A stretch of 64,000 nucleotides of DNA from Sipunculus nudus (lineage: Eukaryota; Annelida; Sipuncula; Golfingiida; Sipunculidae): positions 21,923,867 to 21,987,866 of the forward strand of contig CM049308.1 of the NCBI GenBank assembly GCA_026874595.1. The letters are read 5' to 3'. Position numbers and translations under genes: made by a program. How positions within the stretch are numbered: position 1 is the first letter of the stretch; every line of letters begins with the position of its first letter. Under the pieces are notes generated by a model. It was not told the DNA's origin. It saw only the letters and a program-made list of their open reading frames with translations, and did not search any database. Shown here piece after piece: positions 11,801-23,800 of the stretch.

Positions 11801-14800
11801 GCTTGATAGGGCCAGGGCAATATATGAACGATATATCCTTTTTGTCATCATGCTCAAAATACCAGCATCTCCTAATACAGTCACATATTCATGTCATATT
11901 AAGAACCAAATTTTTATCCAATCTTATCTGCTGTAATAGTTTGCTAGAACAATTATGAAAGACTCAAAAGATCATTCAGATGAAACTTATTTAAAAGGAG
12001 ATACCTTGCTTATTTTGCATTTATATCTTGCGGAGATATTTCCTTACACTTATGTATCATATACAAAATTTATACCTCTAATATAACTCTTCACGATTTT
12101 CACATTCCTGGTGTGGGTGGTGGAGGGGGGGGATGACAGGTGTTTAAAATGGGTTAATTGTCCTTTGTCTATTGCTCATTTAGTAATTCTATAGGTAAAT
12201 TTGCCAACTGCAGACAACAGCTGTCTAATGTATTAAGTGTCATTGGATCATGTATTTCCTTAACAGTTCCTACTTGTCATTGTTCATCCAGAAATTAAGA
12301 ACTGGATCAAATATGCCAAATTTGAGGAGAAACATCATTACATTAACAGCAGCAGAAGGATCTATGAGCGGGCAGTCGAGTACTTCGGAGATGACAACAT
12401 CAGTGAAACCCTGCTGGTTGCATTTGCCAAATTCGAAGAAAATCAGAAAGAGGTACGAGCAGGGTTTATTGTGGATACTAGGGTTGTCACAATATACCAG
12501 TCCACTTATACATCCCAGTGAAGTCATACACTGTATTGATAACACCAGATGTTCTTATATTAATACATTAATGATACATGGTAAAACCCTGTCCTGTTGA
12601 GCTCGCTTAAATAAAAAAAAAACACTTGTGTTGAAGTTTCATGCTCAAAGTAAAATGTTACATTATTACTATATCAAACCTGCTTTTGTCAAAACCTCAA
12701 ATACGCCAAAGCTTGATTGTAAATCCCTTCAACTTCAGCACAACAAGGTTTAATGGTCCTAAAGTCAACTAGCGCAGGCATCTGATAGGCTGAAGTCTTC
12801 TCATCATCAGGCCTGAAAATATTTGATTGATAAAGAGAAATAAAAGACAACAAAAACTAAACAAAAGGTTGAATGCTAAGGATCAAATATTTTTCTTCCT
12901 GATTTTTAGCTCAGCTGACTATAAGTCATCTGAGCTATAGTCGTGGTCCATTGTCCGTCCGTCCGTCCGTCCATCCGTCTGTCGTGCCATCCATCTGTCC
13001 GTAGATGTGGCACGTTTTGAAACCGCAAGACCTAGGAATCCTAAATTTTGGCATAATGTTAGATGTCCCCAAGATCTCCTACCAAGCTGAAAACTGGGTC
13101 TGTGCGACTTCGTTCCTTTGAGAAATTAAGGAAAACCTCAATTTTTTATTATAAACCTATTTTCACACTTCAGGACTGCCTAATATCAAAACTGCTCATC
13201 TGTTTTTCCTCATATTTACCATAAATATTCCCCTATATATTTTCTATGTACATGCCAGAAATTATTTCTGTATTATATAATTTAAAAAAGTTATGGGCCC
13301 AAACATAATGCATTTTGTAAAAAATCAGGAAAGATATTTGATCACTCAACACAAAACATGTTAAAGCTATGGACCTTTTTTTCCAGTAATATAACTTTAA
13401 TTAATCAAAATTAAATTGTATACCCAAAATTAGATCAAAATCTTTTAAATTTTTTGAAATATTAACAAAAATAAAAAATTGGTACCTTAAATTTTTCCCA
13501 ACTTTGACCATGGCACGTTTTTTTCCTGTAAGTACTGTGGATTTAATTTTCACAGCATGTTTTTGTTAGCATTTTGTATGTTAACACCAACAATTTGAAA
13601 CCAGTTGATGATAAACTGTAGATTTTATTCAAGTTTTCAAGCACTATGTAACATATTGTTTACATCAAGCTAGTGTTATGCAGTTTGCTAGAGCTCAGCT
13701 CCTTTACTTCAGCTCTCAGTTCCTAAAATTTGGCATACAATTAGATGTCTCCAAAATCCCCTTCCATGCCAAGAATTTGGTCACTAGGACTTAATACCTT
13801 CGAGATATTAATGAAAAACTTCATTTTTCCATTAAAAACCCATTGTTACACTTCAAGACTGCCTAATATCAAAACCACTGATCTGTCTTTAATCATATAT
13901 AGTATACATATTTTTCTATACATTCTCTATACACATGCCAGAAATGATGTCAGTATTGCGTAATTGTTTTAAGTTATGGGCCAAAACATAATGCACTTTG
14001 TAAAAAATCAAGAAATATATTTACTCCCTTAACAAGAGGATTGCTGAAGCTAGAGATTTTTTGTCAGGGATGTAACATTATTTAATCAAGATTCAATTGA
14101 ATACCCAAAATTAGTTCTGAATTTTTCAAATTTTATAAGTTATTAGTATAAATATAAAATTAGTACCTTAAATTTTGCCAAACTTTGACTTTGGCACATT
14201 TGTTTCCTGTGAGCACTGTTGATATAATTTTTATATCATGCACACATAAGGATTTCAGCTTTTTAGTTTAGAAAGCTGAAAGAAATTGGCCAAAAATTGT
14301 AGCTTTTATTAATGTTTTTATGAGACCATGTCAGACCTTAGCTCTCCCCATCCCCTCTTGAGTCACCTGTATGTTGACCTTGTTGACCTTTCATCAAATT
14401 ATGCACGCTTGACGCGAGGCATACACTGGGGCAGCCAGGCAGCTTATGGCCAGCCACAGTTGATCCAGGTGTCCAACCCAATTCAACTAGTAGTTGTCAC
14501 TAACAACATAACAATAAACAATAAATGAATAAATTTTTATTGGTTTTTAATATCAAATTAAAGAAATATAGAAGAGGAATTTGTTAGTTGATAATAACAG
14601 GAAATTAACTTGCAGTGACTGATGATATAAGAATCCTGTGTCGATTGATAGAATATCACGTATTCCAAATAACACCATGCAGTCACCTATGGTATTTTTC
14701 AGTTCAATTTTAATGATAAAAAAATAAATCATATTATTCATTACTAATCATTAGGGATCATATGAAGGAAATTAATGACAGACAAAGATGCAGTTGATAA

Positions 14801-17800
14801 TATTAATCTAGATTCCTGCTGTGTCTAGTGTGTACATTGATGTGAAATTAGTCCAAAATGATTTTTTTACAGTTATTTTTTAATATAAATAAAAGCCATA
14901 AAACCAGTTACTTATGATTATTATTCAAATGTGTGAATTTTGTATATTCTGGATTCTCAACATCATTGTTTGGTAAAAACTGAATAAATACCAGACATGG
15001 TGCGAATACTTTGTTATTGTATTTAAATACGAATATGATTATGTACTCCATTATAAAATTTCTTGCATAAAGAATGGGAATTCAGGTAAAAATGAAAGTA
15101 TATGAATACTCGTGCAAATACTTTCAAAATTTATTCATGAATGCATTCATGAATATATTCTTTAATATTATTTTAATAATCATTTCAGTTATATTTCATT
15201 TTAGAAAATCATATGATTCTCTTATTATTTTTAATTAAAATTATATTTGGGACAATATTTGTAATTTTTTTTAATAAATAGTTAAACTCTTATATTATAT
15301 GTTCTGCTTATAAGTTATATGGCCAAGTCAAAATCTGTGTGACAATAGTACTCCATTTGTTAATAAAATAAATGAAATCAATCCTCTTCCCTGTCTCCAA
15401 AGGAACTATCAAAATCATACATAAGCTAAACACCCACAACTCATAATACAGCTTATATTTATTACCACACAAAACCAGCATGTGCCTCATTTCTAAATCA
15501 TATTTTTTTATCATATATAACAGCTGAGCGCCGTGACCCATGGGTCCCTTGTTTTATGAGATGCCATCTGTGTAAAAAATGATATTGCTTTTCTCCATAT
15601 CAATCAGTGGAAACAGTCACAAGAAGGGGAGGATAAGTATAATGATTATATTCAAGATTATTATAATGTAGACTTTTTTTGATGTTCAGATTTTCAAAAG
15701 GTTGAGAATTATGACCGATTAAGCAAAATTCCAATAAATTCAATTTAATGAAAGTAAATGAAAAATGGTCAATATAACGGATTAATTGACAAAACACTAT
15801 TGTTTATACTCTTTTTATTTTCCTATAATTACAGCATGACAGAGCTCGAGTAATCTACAAATATGCCCTCGACCACCTGCCTAAGGACAGCTGTCAGGAA
15901 ATTTATAAGCAGTACACGATGCATGAGAAACGCTACGGTTCACGTGCTGCTATAGAAGATGTCATCGTCAGCAAGAGAAAGTTCCAGTATGAAGAGGTAA
16001 GAACTCAAAAACGCCATTCATCTATTTGCCCATGTCCCCAATAATATTCCTATGTTATAGTTTGAGAGTCATGTGTCAATATGCAGTTTGAGAGTCACAA
16101 TACTACACGCGCAAGTCCTTACTGAAGTTGCAATGTCCTTTGGAGCCATAGGATTTCTGTTGGGTTTAATCTTAAACTGGAGCTTTGGAGTCGAATAGTA
16201 ACACTATTTTTATTTTTCAATATGATAACCTATACATTCGATCATACAAAAAAATTATTGTTATGAGGATTTGCTTTTCCTGTATTACAGATTTGCCACT
16301 CCTGTTTTTCTTTGGTCCAATTTTTTTTTTTTTTGCAAATGAAGACCAGGTCCTAGTACTATGGCAATAATTCCTTAAAGGGACCCATTCACCTATCTGA
16401 GTTTTATAAACTAAAGGTAATCCCTTCAAGCTATTTTAAAAATGGGCTCAAAAAAGTGGATATCACATCATATAGGCTGTTTGTTTTGTTTATATAAATG
16501 TGTTTATAATATGTGGGGGCCCACCAAAGTAATAAAAACAAATTAAACAAGGGCATCTGGGGGCAAGTCAGATAAGCCAGAGCTTTGCAAATGGCCGTTA
16601 GCAGGGCACAAATCGTAACTGCTGGTCCTAGAAACTTCTAAGTTAACATCCAAGGAGGTCAATAAAAAATCTCCTTGGAAACCTGAAATTAGTGACCTAT
16701 ATCCTCCGAACTATAGGGCTTGAAAGTACCACCCAGAATTATCAAAAATATAATACAAAATCTCCAATATCTTGATAATTAATGCATGGATTGTCATGAA
16801 TCTTGCCTTGAATATTGACCATGACTAGTTTTGTCAGTTCCCCAAAAGTGGTGGTGCCACCTGTATTTTTTTGCCACTTTAACGAATATTTTTCTATTTT
16901 TTTTACTATAAAATGACAACAATCATGTCAGTTTCTCAGCTGTAATTACATCTAGTGTCCCAAAACCTGGTGTGTTTATTGATCACAAAGTGGATGCCAT
17001 ATAGTAATCACCCTGTCTGTCTGTCTGTTGGTCTGTCTGTCTGTCCATCCGTCCATCCACACAAATTTGTTTCCAGATGATAACTCCAGGTTGTATTGAC
17101 ACATGGATTTCAAACTTGACTTACTTATGGCCCACCTCTAAAGCAAGAACATATATGATTTTGGGGTCACAAGGTCAAAGGTCAAGGTCACAGGACTCAT
17201 TTCTTTAAAAAGAATGCATATGCATTTGAAGGCAAACTTTTCATTGCAAATAGGGAAAGATTCTGTTCAGTTTTTTGGGGTCATGAGGTCAAAGGTCAAG
17301 GTCACAGTATCCACTTATTTAGAAAGATTGTGGATGCATTTTAAGCCAATCTTTTCATCCCAAACCTTTGATCTTGCACATATAGCTGAGCTGCCAATAG
17401 GGGAAGAACCTGATTGATGTGGGGATCACAAGGTCAAAGGTCATGGTCACAGGGGCCCTTCTGACACATATTTGTTTCTGGATGATAACTCCAGTTTCAA
17501 TTGACATATTGGTTTCAATTTTGACTTATATATGACCCACCAATAATGTTAGAACCCTTTTGATTTTGGGGTCATAAGGTCAAAGGTCAAGATCACAGGA
17601 CCCACTTCTTTAAAAAAGATTGTTGATGTATTTTTAGCTCAGCTGACTGAAAGTCATCTGAGCTATAGCGATCACTCTTTGTCCGTCGTCCGTCTGTCCG
17701 TCTGTCCGTCTGTCTGTCTGTCCATCTGTCCGTCCGTTAACCAGGCACAAATCGTAACCGCTGGACCTAGAACCTTGTAACTTGGGATTCTGAGAGGTCC

Positions 17801-20800
17801 ATAAAAAATCTCCTTGGAAACCAGAAATTAGGTCTCTGTTACCCATATCCTTCGAGCTATGTGGCCCCAAAGTACCCCCCAGAAAAGTCAAAAATTTCAT
17901 ACAAAAACTTCAATATCTCATTAACTACTTGACTGATGGTAATGATTTTTGGCATACATATTGATCATGAGATGTTACATCACTTCCTGCAGACTGGTGG
18001 CGCCACCTGTATTTTTCGATTTTTTACGAATTTTTTTCTCTATTTTTGAGACCTTTAAAAATGTGAACATCTGTTAACAAGGCACAAATCATAAAGACTG
18101 GACTTAGAATCTTAATTCTTGACACACTGAGAGGTCCATGAAAAATCTCCTTGGAAACCAGAAATTAGGTCTCTGTTACCCATATCCTTCGAGCTATGGG
18201 GCCCAAAAGTACCCCCCAGAATAGTAAAAAATTTCATACAAAAACTTCAATATTTCAATAACTACATCACTGATGGTCTTCATTTTTGGCATACATATTG
18301 ATCATGAGATGTTCGATCAGTTCCTGCAGACTGGTGGCGCCACCTGTTCTGTTTGATTTTTTACGATTTTTTCCTCTATTTTTGAGACCTTTGAGGATGC
18401 TGTCATCTGTTAGCGTGGCACAAATGGTAACGACTGGACATAGAATCTTCATTTTCGACACACTGAGAGACCTATGAAAAGTCTCCATGGAAACCAGAAA
18501 TTAGGTCTCTGTTACCCATATCCTTCGAGCTATGGGGCCCAAAATTACCCCCCAGAATAGTCAAAAATTTCATACAAAAACTTCAATATCTCATTAACTA
18601 CATCACTGATGGTCATGATTTTCGACTTACATATTGATCATGAGATGTTTCATCAGTTTGTGCAGACTGGTGGCGCCACCTATATTTTTCAATGTTCACG
18701 AATTGTTTTCTCCATTTTTGAGACCTTTAAGGATGTAGTTATCTGTCAACAGGGTACAAATCGTAACGACTGGACCTAGAATCTTCGTTCTTGACACACA
18801 GGGAGACCCATGATAAGTCTCCATGGAAACCTGAAATTTGGTCTCTGTTACCCATATCCTTTGAGCTATGGCACTCCAAAGTACAGCTCAGAATAATGGA
18901 AAATTTGATTCAAAAGCTAAAGTATCTGAACAACTAATGCAGAGATAACCATAATTGTTTGCATGGATATTGATCATGGAGTGTTTCATAAGTTTCTGCA
19001 GACTGGTGGCATCACCTGTATTTGTTCGGTTTTTTTTACGAAATTTTTCTGTATTTTTGAGACCTTTAAAGATATGAACATCTGTTAACAGGGCACAAAT
19101 CATAAAAACTGGACCAAGAATCTTCATTCTTGACACACAGGGAGACCCATGAAAAGTCTCCATGGAAACTTGAAATTAGGTCTCTGTTACCCATATTCTT
19201 TAAGCTGTATCTGTCCAAAATACCCCCCCCCCCCCCCCCCCCCAGAATAATGGAAAATTTGATACAAAAACTGCAGTATTTCAATAACTACAACACTGAT
19301 GGTCATGATTTTCGGCATACATATTGATCATGAGCTGTTCCATCAGTTTCTGCAGACTGGGTGTGCCACCTCTATTTTTTTTCAAATTTTTACGAATTTT
19401 TTTCTTTTTTTTTGAGACCTTTAAAGATGTGGTTATCTGTCAACAGGGTACAAATCGCAACAACTGGACCTAGAATCTTCATTCTTGTCATGCAAGGAGG
19501 CCCATGAAAGGTGCCTGTGGAAACTTGAAATTAGGTCTCTGTTACCCATATCCTTCAAGCTATAGGACTCCGAAGTATCCCTCAGAATAATGGACAATTT
19601 GATACAAAAACTGAAGTATCTGAACAACTAATGCAGAGATCACCATGATTTTTTGCATGTATATTGACCATTAAGTGTTTTTATTAGTTTCTGCAGACTG
19701 GTGGAGCCACCTGTATTTTTGTATCCGCCAAAACGAAGTTTTGTGGATACTATGTTTTTGACCGAGTTCCTCCACCGTGGCGGCATTCGTTTCCAGAGAG
19801 CTCCTCGGAGACTAATGGACTGATTTTTCCCAAACTTACACCTATTATCGGGTCACATGTGAACTGGTGCCTAACCAATATGCGTTGACCTCTGACCTTT
19901 CCTCTCTATCCAGTGTCCATTTGTGGGTCTGTTTCCACTCATAAACCCTCATATCTTGGGAACCGTTTGACCGATCAGGAAATAAAATTGATACAAATGT
20001 AGCCCTTGGATTGCTTTATAACATACACAAAAAATGGTGGCGCCAACTGTAACCATGTTTGCACAGTGTCCATCTGTTCATCTGCCTTGGGTTAAAATCA
20101 CTCATATCTCTGCAGTGAATTGACTAATTCACCTGAAATTCGTCATGCGTATACATCCAGGATAGCTTTCTTGATTTTATGACAGGTGGCGCCACCTACG
20201 TTCACGTTCACGCTGATGACATCCAAGCTTATATCTTGGGAACCTTTTGACCGATCAGGAAATAAAATTTATACAAATGTAGCCCTTTGATAGCTCTGTA
20301 ACATACACAAAAAATGGTGGCGCCACCTGTAACAATGTTTGCACAGCGTCTGTCTGTTAGTCTGCCGTGGCCTAAAATCACTCATTTCTCTGTAGTGGTT
20401 CGACATAACTGCCTAAAATTTTGCAGGTTTATACATCGTGGACAGCTTTCTTGATTTTATGACAGGTGGCGCCACCTACATTCTAGTTAACGCTGCACAC
20501 ATCCAAGCTCATATCTCAGGAACCATTTGACCGATTGGGCCAAAATTGTGCATGTGTTTAGATCTCACATAGGTCTTTATCATACACAAAACTGGAGGGG
20601 TTACCTGCAAAGATTTTTGCACAGTGTTTGTCTGTTTGTCTGCCATGGGCAAAAATCGCTCATATACATGTAGTGGTTTGACTTTTCTGCCTAAAATTTT
20701 GCAGGTGTATACAACTTGGACAGCTTTCTGGATTTGTGGTAGGTGGCACAACCTACATACACATTTAGGCTGCAGACATCCATGCTAATATGCAACATAC

Positions 20801-23800
20801 CTCACTCTATTTCCCCTTGCCACTCAATCCATGCCTCACTATCCGATTTTGGCAGATACATGTAGTCACTTGTCGGTTACCTGTATTCTAGTTTTAAAAG
20901 TTTACACATTTTTCTCTATTTTTGAGATATATAAATACAGACTAAATCTTGGCCTGTTGGTTAATCTGTTTGATGCTTCAGTTGAATGGGTATATACTAC
21001 CATTCTGATGATAAAATTTCCTTTTGCGAATCTCTTCCCAGTCAGCTGAGCGTCATGACCCATGGGTCACTTGTTATCCAAACTTTCTGCCCAAAACCTT
21101 CTATCTTCCAGATGTTGCTCACCTGCCAATAGTGGAAGTGACTTATGGATTTTGGGGTCACAAGGTCAAGATCATGTGGGCCATCTATCCACTTATTAGT
21201 TTCCAGATGATAACACCAGTTTGTTTTTAAATATTGGTTTCAAACTTGACTTATATATGGCCCACCACTTAAGTAAGAACTGTTGATTCTGGGGTCATGA
21301 GATCAAAGGTCAAGGTCACAGGACCCACCACTTTAGAAAGACTGTGGATGCATTTTAAGCCAAACTTTTCATCTTAATCCTTCCATCATCAATATGTGGT
21401 GCACATGCCAATAGGGGAAGTTTCCTTTTGATTTTTGAGTCACAAGGTTAAGGGCACAGGCCATATCCATTCACAAATTAGTTAATGGATGATAACTTCA
21501 TTTTGGGTGGACAGGTTGGCTTCAAACTGATCACAGGACCAATATTTTGGAAAACCTCATAAACATATATCCTTATAGACAAATGCAGCTGAGTGTTGAG
21601 ACCCATGGGTCCCTAGTTAAAAACCCATCTCTGACGGGATGTATTATGGTATACCCACAATCCCTCCATCCATTAATTTTGAGTGTCGCCACGTAAACTT
21701 AATCACCATAACTACTTACCAATAGATTATTTGCCCAAGTTCCATTATGGGCAAAATCAACACATATTTAATACTTAAGTTCAGAGGTCACTAGGCTGCT
21801 TTGTGGTGTTGCCGTATAACTTGCGGGGAATTAAATGGATTTTGATAAAACTCAACAGAAACATTAATCAGTGTTATATCTTGCCTAAGTTCGATTTCCA
21901 GCAAAATCCACACATATTTAATGAGGTCAGAGTCCTACTGACTTTGGTGGCACAACAGTGACTAATCTTATGGATTTTGATGACCCTAAATATTTAAATT
22001 TACCAATAGAGTTTCTCACCTGCATGACATTCCTAGCAAAATTTGCACATATGAATTGAGGTCAGAGGTCACAAGATACACAACAGGTGTATTATGCACT
22101 ATATGTGGTGCTCTTGTTGAGATTTGGATTGGATCCTTGTATGTAATCACATATCACTTTATGATATTTTTCACAAAGCATTTATTAAATTTCTGGAAAG
22201 TGTAATGCTAATTCTTGTATAATTATGCCAATCCTGATCACCTAGAACTGAAATGAATATGTGTCATGAATGGTAAAAATTACATTCCTATGGAGTTAAA
22301 TGTTGTTCAAAAAATTTAGTGACATATGTACTTATATATGCTAACTTTTGTAAGTGTTGTTATTAACCAAATTAATGAACTAGCCTTCTTTTTTTTGTTC
22401 AGCTGACTGTAAGTCATCTGAGCCATAGCGATCACTCTTTGTCTGTTGTCCGTCCAGCCATCTGTCCATTAACAGGGCACAAATCTTAACTGCTGGACCT
22501 GGAATCTTCTAACTTTACATCCGGAGAGGTCCATGAAAAGTCTCCTTAGAAACGTGGAATTAGTTCTCTGTTACCCATATTCTTCAAGCTATGGGGCTCT
22601 GAAGTACCCCCCCCCCCCCCAGAATAATGAAAAATTTGATACAAAAGCTCAAGTATCTGAACAACTAATCCATTGATCACAATGATTCTTTGAATGTATA
22701 TTTATCATGGAGTGTTTCATCAGTTTTTGCAAACTGGTGGTGCCACCTGTATTCTTTCAATTTTTTACAATTTTTTTTCTCTATTTTTGCGACTGTTAAA
22801 GATAGGGTCATCTGTTAACAGGGCACATTGTTACCGCTGGATCTAGCATCTTATAACTTAACATCCAGGGAGGTCTGTGAAAAATATCTGTGGAAACTTG
22901 AAACTAGGTCTCTGTTACCCATATTCTTTGGGCTATTGGGCTTATAAACACCCCCCATCAAAATTAAAAATTTGATACCAAAGCAGGGCACAAATCATAA
23001 CCATTGGACCTGGAATTTTCTAACTTTAAATCCAGTGAGGTCCATGCAAAGTCTCCTTGGAAACAGGAAATTAGGTCTCTGTTACCCATATTTTCTGAGC
23101 TATGGGGCTTATAAGCACCCCTCAGAATAACTGAAAATTTGATACCAAAGTAGAGCACAAATCATAACCATTTGGCCCAGAAAGCTCTTACATGACATCC
23201 TGAAAGTTCCTCAAATGTTCTCCCCAGAAACCTGAAATTCGGTCACTGTGACCTATATTCTCAGAGTTTTGGGGTATGTTTAATCATCCCAGAAATAATG
23301 CAATATACACACAGATTCCTTAGGAAAGGCTGGTTGGATTGTCATCAATTTTGTTGTGCTTATGGGTCTTGATGAGCTTAAGCTAACATGCATGAACAAT
23401 GATGCCACCTACAATATCTTAATTATTTGCCAGTGCAAGGATATTTTGTTAACATGTCAGTCAGTTGAGCCTCATGACCCATGGGTCACTTGTTTGGTGG
23501 AGGTGACCGCCCCCATTTTGTAATGCTCTCTTATCTAATTCTTATTCTAAGTATGTACATCTGCAGAGCTCCATTTCGGTTTGGGACTTTGTTACAGGGC
23601 CGTAGCACTCGCTTCCTGTCATATAATTTGTGTATCCTGATGTCACCCAAGCCTGTTGTCCACAACACCTGCAGGTCATGGAAATGTAATCATCCCAATT
23701 GCTGGGTTATACCCTGAGGACCCCCCCCCCCCCACAAAAGACGCACTAATTTGTGAGTGATAAAGGCTATTGGGCACAGCCTTCCAATTAGCTTGCTGAG

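Larger units (their letters stand above)
16595..21610 (+). mobile_element. Family A element (outer), interrupted by another family A copy
   Basis: Starts without the 5' hairpin near 16595 (TTAGCAGGGCACAAATCGTA). It passes a second microsatellite start at 17013-17060 and AGGTCA-rich units to 17635. It resumes at 21076 (ATCCAAACTTTCTGCCCAAA) and ends at GCAGCTGAGTG...GACCCATGGGTC-CCTAGTT near 21587-21615. The two halves rejoin into the unit still intact on the minus strand at 52861-52925. Confidence 0.65.

Noticed and set aside
11833-11958. Reading CRNKL1 exon 11710 onward past 11832, or using GT at 11844 as the donor
   Set aside because: The residues after 11832 (YILFVIML) are not family sequence, and GTCATC is a very poor donor. 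The U12 AT-AC splice restores the conserved residues exactly.
16217-16429. Open frames around the T-runs in the intron after exon 15835-15996
   Set aside because: Short, lysine/phenylalanine-rich by virtue of A/T runs, with no homology.
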